64,000 nt of DNA from Phycisphaerales bacterium (lineage in GTDB: Bacteria > Planctomycetota > Phycisphaerae > UBA1845 > UTPLA1), in the NCBI GenBank assembly GCA_020639075.1, contig JACKHI010000001.1, forward strand, positions 558,001 through 622,000, in the 5' to 3' direction. A program made the position numbers and the translations under genes. Positions 36,408 to 44,615 of this stretch are shown piece after piece (the first letter of the stretch is position 1; the number at the start of each line of letters is the position of its first letter). Under the pieces are notes generated by a model. The model saw only the letters and a list, made by a program, of their open reading frames with translations, searched no databases and was not told where the DNA came from.

Positions 36408-36790
36408 CTGAGAGTGAGGTCCCTTCCTTGCGGCTGTGTTCGACGCCCAGATTTCGCGGAACACGGGTCAAGCCAACACAATGGAATGACTCTAGCATCC
36501 CCGACAATCCGCCCGCGCAGTACCACAAGATTTTGCACAATTTGCGCCGGTTTGCGCCCCTTTGCGCGGGTTTGAACACCTGAAAAAACATCGGGACCCC
36601 GTCGCCGCCCCGTCGATCGAGTGCGACGAAGAAAAATCGAAGGAAAATCGCCCCTGCCCGGAGGCCCGTTCAAACGCGTCGAGTCCCCCAAAATTGACGC
36701 CACCCCCCAATCCATTACCTTATTGCGACCCTGCGGTCCAGCCACGCACGAGAGCGTGCCCGTCCGCTCGACTTGGAGACGAAACGGCCC
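36408..36790. other. Divergent intergenic region
   Basis: About 380 bases between the RDD gene and the sugar isomerase. It contains short GC-rich direct repeats near 36535-36570 (GTTTGCGCCCCTTTGCGCGGG) but no gene. It holds the promoters of both flanking genes. Confidence 0.4.
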
Positions 36791-37687
36791 ATGAAACTCG
36801 CATTCAGCAGCGTCGCGTGCCCGAACTGGAACCTGGCCACGATGGTCGAAAAGGCCAAGGAATACGGCTACGAAGGCATCGAGCTCCGTGGCCTCGAAGG
36901 TCAGATGCACCTGCCGCTCGCCCCGCAGATCGCCTCCAACCCCGGCAAAGTCGCCGACCTCATGGACGCAACGGGAGTCAGCCTCATCTGCCTGTCGACA
37001 TCCGCCGCGTTCCATTACCAGGACCGTGAACAGGTTGCCAAGAACCAGGCCGAAGTTCGGCAGTACATCGAACTCGCCGGCAAGCTTCGCTGCCCGTTCG
37101 TTCGCGTTTTCGGCTCCGAGATTCCCCGTATGAAGTTCAGCCTCCTTGGCTTCGAACGCCGTGAAACCACGATGCATCGCATCGCCGAGGCCCTTCGAGA
37201 ACTGGCCGTCTTCGCCGCCCGCCACAAAGTCACACTGCTGATCGAAAACAACGGCGACTTCACCGACTCCGTCTCCATGTGGTACATCGTCGACGCCGTC
37301 GATTCACCCGGCCTCCGCTGCTGCTGGAACCCCTTCAACGCCATGACCCGAGGCGAGCGGCCGACCCGGTCCATTCCGCGACTCGGCGCCCGCATAGGTC
37401 TCATCCACCTGACAGACGGCAAGTTCAATGACGGCACGTTTGATGGCTTCGCTCTCCCCGGCGACGGCAATCTTGAACTTCATCGGTTTGTCCAGCTTCT
37501 CAAGGGCATCGCCTATCGAGGCTACATCTGCCTCGACTGGCCGAAACTCTGGGAACCCGGTCTCGCCGAACCCGATGTCGCACTTTCCAAGACCGCGGCC
37601 GTTTTGAAGCCGATGATCGCCGAAGAACCTGTTGCGCTTTCCGCATACAAGGGCGACAAGTTTCTTCCCAAGTACGCAAACGCCTGA
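36791..37687 (+). CDS. Sugar phosphate isomerase/epimerase (xylose-isomerase-like TIM barrel)
   Basis: A 298-residue AP_endonuc_2-type barrel. It opens KLAFSSVACPNWNLATMVEK; metal-ligand candidates are ELRG near residue 34, the glutamate in LLIENNGDF, the histidine in IGLIHLTDGK and the aspartate/glutamate near the end. Members isomerise or epimerise sugars and polyols, or act on inositol breakdown products; the substrate is unknown. A TTGGAGAC element precedes ATG 36791. Transcribed alone. Confidence 0.75.
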   Translation: MKLAFSSVACPNWNLATMVEKAKEYGYEGIELRGLEGQMHLPLAPQIASNPGKVADLMDATGVSLICLSTSAAFHYQDREQVAKNQAEVRQYIELAGKLRCPFVRVFGSEIPRMKFSLLGFERRETTMHRIAEALRELAVFAARHKVTLLIENNGDFTDSVSMWYIVDAVDSPGLRCCWNPFNAMTRGERPTRSIPRLGARIGLIHLTDGKFNDGTFDGFALPGDGNLELHRFVQLLKGIAYRGYICLDWPKLWEPGLAEPDVALSKTAAVLKPMIAEEPVALSAYKGDKFLPKYANA

Positions 37688-37971
37688 TCCGCCTGGCGAT
37701 CGTCAAACGCCGACCATCCAAATCACGACAATCCCTGTCGAATCTCTGCGAGCCACTCCGCCCGCCGACTGAATAGTCTACAAATTGGTCGGATTCCGCT
37801 TTACGCGACACATAGTGCAAGCGTACGATACACCGACTCCATGGGCCGGAGTTAATACCACTCCGCCCGGATTGTCGACATCGCGCCCATGACCAGGGAG
37901 CAACGGACCGCATATTCGTCATTTTACTTAATAGCGCGCGCCGCCTCCCGCAACATAAGGAGTTTGTCATC

Positions 37972-39078
37972 ATGTATCGTTTGATTCCATGTATTGGAAG
38001 CGTCGTCGTCTTGTTGACGATGACAACGGCCGCCAGCGGGACGAATTATGTCTGGCTGGAGGCGGCGCCGCTGACCGACGGCGCTATTGTAATCGAGGAC
38101 GGCCAGGGCCACGCCGTCAGTCTCGAATGCGATCCGGCCATGCAAGACGGAGCTGCGGAATGCCGCTGGATGATCACTGTACGCATTGGCAATGATGATC
38201 CCATGTTTGCGTGGTCTCTTGATCTCGGGAGTTCGGACGATTTCACGTCTGCGCTCTCCGTCGGTTACCTCGAACCGATCTTTGGGCCCGGAGGCGGGCT
38301 CGTGGAGTACTATCCATTCGACGGCCCTCTCACTCCCACGCTGGGTAGCGGTCAAACCCTGATGCGCCAGCTCGGAGCAGGCACGATCTCTGCCGTACCC
38401 GCCGCGACGAACGCCGACGACGGCATCGCATGGAGCGTGGCGCAGTTCGTTCTTTCAAAAGTCGTCACGGACAGTGACTCGGGCTTCGTGGAAATCTTCG
38501 GTCGCACGGGCGTCGCCGGCTACGGGCCGGAACCCGGGCAAACGTTTCCGGGACAAGTGGGCGACAACGATGCGATGGACATCGAACAGCCGCTGACGAT
38601 TTACCCGAATGCGCTGATCACAATCACAAGTCCGCAAGGCGACGACTACACGCCTCCCGGAGATGGCGGCGGCGGATTCCTCTGGGGCGATGAGGAAATT
38701 GATCCGCCGCTTCCCGACGACAACGGCAATGACAACACGCCGGACAACACCAACAACACGCCCGCTGACTCGCCCGTCCCGGGCAATCCTCCGAATGGGA
38801 ACACGAACGACGACAACACCAACGACAACGCGACGGACGACTCTTCCGGGTTCATTGACCTCGGCCTCGGCGGCGGCGGCCCCGGCGGAATCCCGAGCAT
38901 CGAAATTCCTACTGGCGGCACAGTCGGCGGCATTGCGGTCAGTCAGGGCGGCTCCCACGGCAATAACGACCCATTCGCAGCATTGACGGGACTCTGCGGG
39001 CCCAGCGGCCTGATGAGCACCGCAACCGCGCTGCTGATGATGATCGGCGCCACTCGACAAAGACGATCGCGACTGTAG
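37972..39078 (+). CDS. Secreted protein with Asn/Thr/Pro-rich linker and sorting-like C-terminus
   Basis: A 368-residue protein with a signal peptide (LIPCIGSVVVLLTMTTAASG), a beta-rich domain to about residue 210 and a low-complexity linker rich in Asn, Asp, Thr, Pro and Gly (about 222-325). The tail ends GLCGPSGLMSTATALLMMIG followed by ATRQRRSRL: a Cys-Gly motif, one hydrophobic span and a basic end. This resembles tripartite C-terminal sorting signals of the MYXO-CTERM kind. No enzyme domain recognised. AAGGAG precedes the ATG. Upstream (37847-37865) CGGAGT and ACTCCG form a small hairpin. Confidence 0.65.
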   Translation: MYRLIPCIGSVVVLLTMTTAASGTNYVWLEAAPLTDGAIVIEDGQGHAVSLECDPAMQDGAAECRWMITVRIGNDDPMFAWSLDLGSSDDFTSALSVGYLEPIFGPGGGLVEYYPFDGPLTPTLGSGQTLMRQLGAGTISAVPAATNADDGIAWSVAQFVLSKVVTDSDSGFVEIFGRTGVAGYGPEPGQTFPGQVGDNDAMDIEQPLTIYPNALITITSPQGDDYTPPGDGGGGFLWGDEEIDPPLPDDNGNDNTPDNTNNTPADSPVPGNPPNGNTNDDNTNDNATDDSSGFIDLGLGGGGPGGIPSIEIPTGGTVGGIAVSQGGSHGNNDPFAALTGLCGPSGLMSTATALLMMIGATRQRRSRL

Positions 39079-39238
39079 TCGTTCACACAGTGACATGCAT
39101 CCAAACACCAGGCGGGGCCGCTCGATGTCCGCATCGATCGGCCCCGCCAATTGCAAAGACCGGAACAGTCGACGTCAGCGGAGGCGGCATCAAGAGATTG
39201 TGCGTGGTAATGAACCCGCTCGCCGATACAATGCAGGA

Positions 39239-41197
39239 ATGCCAGGGACGGCGACGATCAATGAGACCTTCGTCGAAAACATGCGCAGCCTCTGGCGCAT
39301 GGACGCGCGACTCGCATGGGAAGTCGATCAACTTCCTGTCAGCGCCGGCCTCGATGTCCAACCGTCGAAGCGCGGCGGGCCGACGGCAGCCGTCGCGACA
39401 AGCGACGGTCGCACGCTCTTTCTCCACAGCCGATACGATCCTGAACGGGAAGCCGCCGAGTTCGGCGATAACATCGAAGCCGGTGACGCCGCGTGCATCG
39501 TGCTCTGCGGACTCGGACTCGGGTATCATCTCAAGGCAATTTTCAGGCGATATGGCCGCGAAACGGTCATCCTCGTTTCCGAGCCCGACGTCGCCGCCAT
39601 CAAGTCGGCGATGGAACATGTCGACCTTAGAGATGAGATTGCGTCCGGACGCGTTCGCATCCTGACGAGCATCGAGAAGGACTACCTGCACGATCGCCTG
39701 ACTCAAATCTCGACGCAGCTGATGTTCGGCACTTGCTTTGCCGTGCCGACTGCGTCAAGAGAACAAAACGCCGATTTTCATGCCAAGTGCCGCGATGCGA
39801 TTGTCGATTACGCGGCGTTCGCCAAGATGTCACTGACGACGCTCGTTCGCAATGCGGAAATCACCTGTCGCAACATCGCGAACAACCTGCCGACGTACGT
39901 GACGACGCCTCCCACCCAGGCCATCCGCGGCCAATTCACGGGCAGGCCCGCAATCCTCGTCGCAGCCGGACCTTCGCTTCGAAAAAACATCGATCAACTG
40001 GCGCACCTGAAAGACAAGGCAATTATCATCGCGGCCCAGACGACGCTTGCACCGCTGCTCGAGCGCGGCATCACGCCGCACTTCGTCACATCGCTCGACT
40101 ACAGCGACCTTTCGGCGCAATTCTTCGAGGGCCTGTGCATTCCCGATCGTGTCGTTCTCGTCGCTGAACCCAAGGCCTCTTGGAAAGTCATCGACGCGTT
40201 TCGAGCGGCCGTCGCAGGCGACGCCAGGATCATCATGCTGGACAACGTCTTCGCGCGACGCTGTCTTGGCGACGCCCTGGCCGCCCGCGCGCCGATGGAA
40301 CCGGGCGCGACTGTCATGCACCTGGCATTCTATCTCGCACAGTGGCTCGGTTGCGATCCGATTGTGCTTATCGGGCAGGATCTCGGGTTCGGCGGCCATG
40401 TATACTACGCCCCCGGCGTCGCCATGCACGCCGCATGGGCACCGGAATTTGGCCGCTTCTGCTCGCTCGAAATGCGCGAGTGGGAGCGCATCATCCGGCA
40501 AAAGAAAATTCTCCGCGAAGTGCCGGGCGTCGACGGCAAGTCGATTTACACCGACGAGCAGATGTACACTTACCTCCAGCAGTTCGAACGTGACTTCGCG
40601 CGCGCGCCGCAACGCATTATTGATGCGACGGAAGGCGGCGCCGCCAAGCGAGGCGCGGAGATCATGCCCCTCGCCGAGGCGGCCCGACAATTCGATAACT
40701 CAACGGGACCGTTCGACTTCGGCGCACTTCATCGGCTCACGTGGTGCGATCCGTCGCGACTCGATCCATCCGTCGCGACTCTGAAACACCGACTCGAAAC
40801 GCTGGACGCATTTGAATCACTTTGCCAGGAAACACGGGATGTCCTGACCGAAATGCGGAATGTCATCGACGATCCAGCCCGATTCAATCGTCTCGTCGTT
40901 CGCGTCGATGATCTTCGAACGCTGGTGCAACAGCACGAGCTGATGTTCCGAATGGTGCGCGACGTCTCACAACTCGCCGAACTACAGAAACTTGCGGCCG
41001 ATCGCAGAGTTTCGGTCGACGCCCCGGACAATCGCAAACGCGCATCGCGTCAACTGCGTCGGGATGCCGCGTTCATCGATGCAATGCTAGACGGCTGCGC
41101 GCGCCTGCGGCGCATCTTTGAGGAATCCATCGCCCGCTTCGATATCGCTGGAGCCGAATACCGCGTGTCACACGCCGTCCACGGTGCAGGAAGCTGA
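39239..41197 (+). CDS. Maf/MptE-like protein (6-hydroxymethylpterin diphosphokinase MptE-like domain)
   Basis: A 652-residue protein. The central domain has the PF01973 signature VAAGPSLRKNIDQLAHLKDK, then IIAAQTTLAPLLERGITPHF and SLDYSDLSAQFF, and later VLIGQDLGFGGHVYYAPG. In flagellated bacteria these motility accessory factors transfer nonulosonic acids (pseudaminic or legionaminic acid) to flagellin; in others they modify surface glycans. The N-terminal 150 residues contain CGLGLGYHLKAIFRRY, a Rossmann-like nucleotide or SAM site often seen in Maf proteins. No flagellar gene is in the window. ATG 39239 is preferred; an upstream frame is arginine-rich and unconserved. Followed after 17 bases by the SPASM protein. 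Confidence 0.8.
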   Translation: MPGTATINETFVENMRSLWRMDARLAWEVDQLPVSAGLDVQPSKRGGPTAAVATSDGRTLFLHSRYDPEREAAEFGDNIEAGDAACIVLCGLGLGYHLKAIFRRYGRETVILVSEPDVAAIKSAMEHVDLRDEIASGRVRILTSIEKDYLHDRLTQISTQLMFGTCFAVPTASREQNADFHAKCRDAIVDYAAFAKMSLTTLVRNAEITCRNIANNLPTYVTTPPTQAIRGQFTGRPAILVAAGPSLRKNIDQLAHLKDKAIIIAAQTTLAPLLERGITPHFVTSLDYSDLSAQFFEGLCIPDRVVLVAEPKASWKVIDAFRAAVAGDARIIMLDNVFARRCLGDALAARAPMEPGATVMHLAFYLAQWLGCDPIVLIGQDLGFGGHVYYAPGVAMHAAWAPEFGRFCSLEMREWERIIRQKKILREVPGVDGKSIYTDEQMYTYLQQFERDFARAPQRIIDATEGGAAKRGAEIMPLAEAARQFDNSTGPFDFGALHRLTWCDPSRLDPSVATLKHRLETLDAFESLCQETRDVLTEMRNVIDDPARFNRLVVRVDDLRTLVQQHELMFRMVRDVSQLAELQKLAADRRVSVDAPDNRKRASRQLRRDAAFIDAMLDGCARLRRIFEESIARFDIAGAEYRVSHAVHGAGS

Positions 41198-41214
41198 TTG
41201 ACGAAACAAAAGAC

Positions 41215-42837
41215 ATGCGTGTCATCGCCGCCATCAACGTAAATCTCGACGAGTCGCCCATCGGCACGCGCTCCCGGCTGCGCGAACCGCTGAACGGACG
41301 CCCGGTCCTGCGTCATACAATCGAGCGCGCCAGCCGCATTCGTGGTATTGACGGCGTTCACGCCCTCGTTCCCCTGTCTGAGGCCGACGAGGTGCGATCG
41401 ATCCTCATGGGCGTCAAAGTGAGTATCGAAACGCACGACGCCCCCACGACCCCGCATTGCGATCTTGTCCGCGCGGGTCGGTTCTGGGGACTCGACGGAT
41501 GGCGAGGTGGCGTCGGATCGCTCTGCGTCTTCGACGAAGATTTCAACGCGGCCCTTTTGCAGGGACTCGCGGCAAAGGCGCACGCTGATGCCGTCCTCTC
41601 CATTCCGGCCGCGGCGCCGTTGCTCGACTCGGAATTGATTTCGCAAATGGTCGATCACTTCCAGCAAAATGCCGAAACGTCGCGAATGACGATCATGCAG
41701 GCGCCGCCTGGCTTAAACGGCATCGTCCTTGCGCGCGACGTCATCGATCAACTGCTCCCCGTTGGTATGCCGCCAGGCGCGATGCTTGTCTACCAGCCCG
41801 GATCGCCCGCCCCGGACCTGACGGGGCGCGAGGCGTGCTATCGCCCCGACACAGCCGTCGTGCGCGGCGCCGGCAGACTGCTGTTCGACACGTCGAAGTC
41901 CATCGCGCGCATCCGTCGCGTCCTGGCGGCCGGCGGCGAACACTGGAACGCCGCGGCCATCTGCCGATGGCTGGCGGAAAGCGATCGGCGGCATGTCCAC
42001 GCCCTGCCGGACGAAATCGAGATCGAACTGACGACGGAAGACCAGTTCGATGCGCAGGATCTGTTCCATCCACGCGGGCGGGCAGTCCCGCAGCGAGGGC
42101 CCATCGATGTGTCCGCGATCGATCAGATCGCCGAGTCCATCTCAAACACGGATGATACGCGCATCGTCCTTGGCGGATTCGGAGAGCCGACGCTGCATCC
42201 GAAATTCCCGGAAATCTGCCGACGACTTCGTCAGGCCGGCACCGGTTCAATCTGCCTTCGAACCAACGGCGTCTCAATCCCGGGCGCCGCGGAAAACGCC
42301 ATCTTCGAGACGCCAATCGATGTCGTCGAAGTCACGCTCGACGCCGCGAATGCGGAAACCTATCGACGCGTCCACGGCATCGATGCATTCGCCAAAGCGA
42401 CAGCCACGATCGATCGCTGGTGCAATATGCGAAACGAGCGCCAGTCCGTCCGTCCGCTCCTCGTTCCATCGCTCACGAAATCGTTCGAAACCCTGGATGA
42501 TATGGAACCATTCGTCGATCACTGGCTGCGCAGACTCGGCGCCTATGTGATTCGCGGTGCGAGTCACTTCGCAAATCAACGGCCCGATCTGGCGGTCACG
42601 TCGATGTCGCCGCCTCGGCGTGAACCGTGCCGCCGCATGTTCTCCCGGATGATGATACTCGCGGACGGGAGCGTCACGACCTGCGACCAGGACTTTGCCG
42701 CGAAGCAGAAGATCGGTACGCTCGGCGATGCTTCGATCTCGGATCTATGGAACCACCCACAAGTCAATGCGATTCGGAACAGCCAGATCGGTGAATGCGC
42801 GCTCTGCCCCAACTGTGAGGAATGGCATCGGCCCTAG
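41215..42837 (+). CDS. Nucleotidyltransferase-like domain fused to a radical-SAM-like/SPASM domain lacking the cluster motif
   Basis: A 540-residue fusion. Residues 1-240 resemble the CMP-sugar cytidylyltransferase/SpsF fold (VIAAINVNLDES, then GRPVLRHTIERASRIRGIDG), with the usual S-x-R-L-P-x-K loop altered. Residues 265-440 follow a radical-SAM barrel: IEIELTT is the first strand and LGGFGEPTLHP the SAM-binding G-G-E-like segment near 320. Where the CX3CX2C cysteines should follow the first strand, the sequence reads EDQFDAQDLFHPRG, with none. The SPASM end keeps its cysteines (EPCRRMF near 471, TTCDQDF near 489, CALCPNCE near 529). Translation of the DNA was checked by eye and is in frame. 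Likely non-catalytic for radical chemistry; perhaps works with the upstream Maf protein on an unusual sugar. Confidence 0.7.
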   Translation: MRVIAAINVNLDESPIGTRSRLREPLNGRPVLRHTIERASRIRGIDGVHALVPLSEADEVRSILMGVKVSIETHDAPTTPHCDLVRAGRFWGLDGWRGGVGSLCVFDEDFNAALLQGLAAKAHADAVLSIPAAAPLLDSELISQMVDHFQQNAETSRMTIMQAPPGLNGIVLARDVIDQLLPVGMPPGAMLVYQPGSPAPDLTGREACYRPDTAVVRGAGRLLFDTSKSIARIRRVLAAGGEHWNAAAICRWLAESDRRHVHALPDEIEIELTTEDQFDAQDLFHPRGRAVPQRGPIDVSAIDQIAESISNTDDTRIVLGGFGEPTLHPKFPEICRRLRQAGTGSICLRTNGVSIPGAAENAIFETPIDVVEVTLDAANAETYRRVHGIDAFAKATATIDRWCNMRNERQSVRPLLVPSLTKSFETLDDMEPFVDHWLRRLGAYVIRGASHFANQRPDLAVTSMSPPRREPCRRMFSRMMILADGSVTTCDQDFAAKQKIGTLGDASISDLWNHPQVNAIRNSQIGECALCPNCEEWHRP

Positions 42838-42905
42838 GAACAACCACGACTCGACCGATCGCCTGCGGTCGACGGAACTGAAACAGTCGCGAGGCCCGTC
42901 AAGAA

Positions 42906-44558
42906 ATGCAAAGCCCTTTGCCCGCGTTCGTTAAGCGAGACCTCGACGGCTTTTTCGGCCTGTTCATCGATAACCTCGTCCAATTGTTGCTCATCATTTC
43001 ACTGTGCAGTTCGCTGTGCGGCATGTCGGGCGAAGCTAGCGAGCTGATCTACGGCAGAATCCTGCCCGGCGCGGCCGTCTCCTTGATCGTCGGCAACCTT
43101 TTCTACGCATGGCAGGCCCGCCGACTCGCCGCGAAGGAGAATCGCACGGATGTCTGCGCATTACCCTATGGCATCAACACGCCGTCAATGCTCGTGTACA
43201 TTTTCTTTGTGATCAAGCCCGCGTATGACGAGGCGCAGGATGCCGAATTCGCATGGAAACTCGGGCTGATCGCCTGTCTTGGCAGCGGCGCGATCGAGTT
43301 TCTAGGCGCGTTCGTCGCCGAACGACTTCGAAAACACACGCCTCGCGCGGCCCTGTTGAGCACGCTCGCCGGCATCGCGATTGGCTTTATCTCGATGACG
43401 TTTGCGCTGCAGATCTGGCAGTGGCCGATCGTCGCCATGGCCCCGCTCGCTATTATCCTCGTCGTCTATTTCTCCGGCATACGTCTGCCGCTCGGTCTGC
43501 CCGGCGGGCTGATCGCCGTGTCGATCGGAACCCTGATCGCCTGGATGCTGCCGTCGGAGTGGACCAACAAGGCAATGACTGGGAGTGCTGTCGCTACGGC
43601 ATGGTCGCAACACGGGCTGCAGCTTCCCGGCGTCTTTCTAAGTGACATCGTCGCCACGCTCACTGAACACAAACAGCGCGTCCTCGGACTGCTCGGCGTC
43701 ATCGTCCCGATGGGATTGTTCAACCTCATCGGCTCCCTGCAGAACATCGAATCCGCAGAAGCCGCCGGTGATCGTTACGCCACGGCGCCGTCACTGGCCG
43801 TCAACGGTATCGGCACCATCGTCGCAGCCTGCTGCGGCAGTTGTTTCCCGACGACGATTTACATCGGACACCCCGGATGGAAGGGGCTCGGCGCCCGAGC
43901 GGGTTATTCGACGCTCAACGGCGTCGTCATCACACTTCTGGTCTTCACCGGCACGCTGTCCCTCGTCGCTTCTGTCGTTCCCGTTGAAGCGGGCATCGCT
44001 ATTGTCTTCTGGATCGGCATCGTTATCACGGCACAGGCGTTCCAAGCGACGCCGACGCGCCACGCCCCCGCCGTCGCGATCGGTCTATTTCCGGCCATCG
44101 CCGCGTGGGGCGCGACAGTCGTCATGGGAGCATACATTGCTTCCGGCGGATCGACGATTGAGGCAACGCTCGCGAGTAACTCGGGCGCGCAGGTCAACGG
44201 CTTCTGGCTGCACGGACTTCTCACAATGGAACGTGGGTACATTCTCACTTGCATGATCGTCGCCGCCGTGAGCGCCAACCTGATCGACCGCAAGTTCTCG
44301 CACGCAGCGATATGGAGCGCGGCGGCCGCAATCCTGACATCACTCGGTCTGATGCATGCTTATTCGATCAGAGGAAACGGCCTCGACTATTACTTTCCCC
44401 TTTTCTCAGGTTCGAACGAGATCGGCGGCCGCAACTCCGACGCCCGCATGATCGCTATGGCCTATTTGCTCATGGCCATCGTATTTCAGCTTTTGGGTTG
44501 GCACGCCGGACGCACTGGTCAAACCGACGCTGCCTCGGCCGAAGCAACGCACGGCTAG
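42906..44558 (+). CDS. Purine/xanthine-uracil permease-like transporter
   Basis: A 550-residue polytopic protein of the nucleobase transporter kind (NCS2/AzgA-related). It has a first span beginning LFIDNLVQLLLIISL, a conserved motif NRTDVCALPYGINTPSML, which in this clade lines the purine path, and a later GLFNLIGSLQNIESAEAAGD. About 12-14 spans. The adenine deaminase gene follows 57 bases later, which suggests adenine or hypoxanthine uptake feeding salvage. The substrate is an inference from context. Confidence 0.75.
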   Translation: MQSPLPAFVKRDLDGFFGLFIDNLVQLLLIISLCSSLCGMSGEASELIYGRILPGAAVSLIVGNLFYAWQARRLAAKENRTDVCALPYGINTPSMLVYIFFVIKPAYDEAQDAEFAWKLGLIACLGSGAIEFLGAFVAERLRKHTPRAALLSTLAGIAIGFISMTFALQIWQWPIVAMAPLAIILVVYFSGIRLPLGLPGGLIAVSIGTLIAWMLPSEWTNKAMTGSAVATAWSQHGLQLPGVFLSDIVATLTEHKQRVLGLLGVIVPMGLFNLIGSLQNIESAEAAGDRYATAPSLAVNGIGTIVAACCGSCFPTTIYIGHPGWKGLGARAGYSTLNGVVITLLVFTGTLSLVASVVPVEAGIAIVFWIGIVITAQAFQATPTRHAPAVAIGLFPAIAAWGATVVMGAYIASGGSTIEATLASNSGAQVNGFWLHGLLTMERGYILTCMIVAAVSANLIDRKFSHAAIWSAAAAILTSLGLMHAYSIRGNGLDYYFPLFSGSNEIGGRNSDARMIAMAYLLMAIVFQLLGWHAGRTGQTDAASAEATHG

Positions 44559-44615
44559 CCCGGCCAACGCCATCCATATTGGCCGCCCCCGTCATTCGCT
44601 GTACTCTATCCCGGG

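Noticed and set aside
41215..42837. Frameshift as the reason for the missing radical-SAM cysteines
   Set aside because: Neighbouring frames give no CX3CX2C pattern there, and the flanking motifs stay in one frame on both sides.
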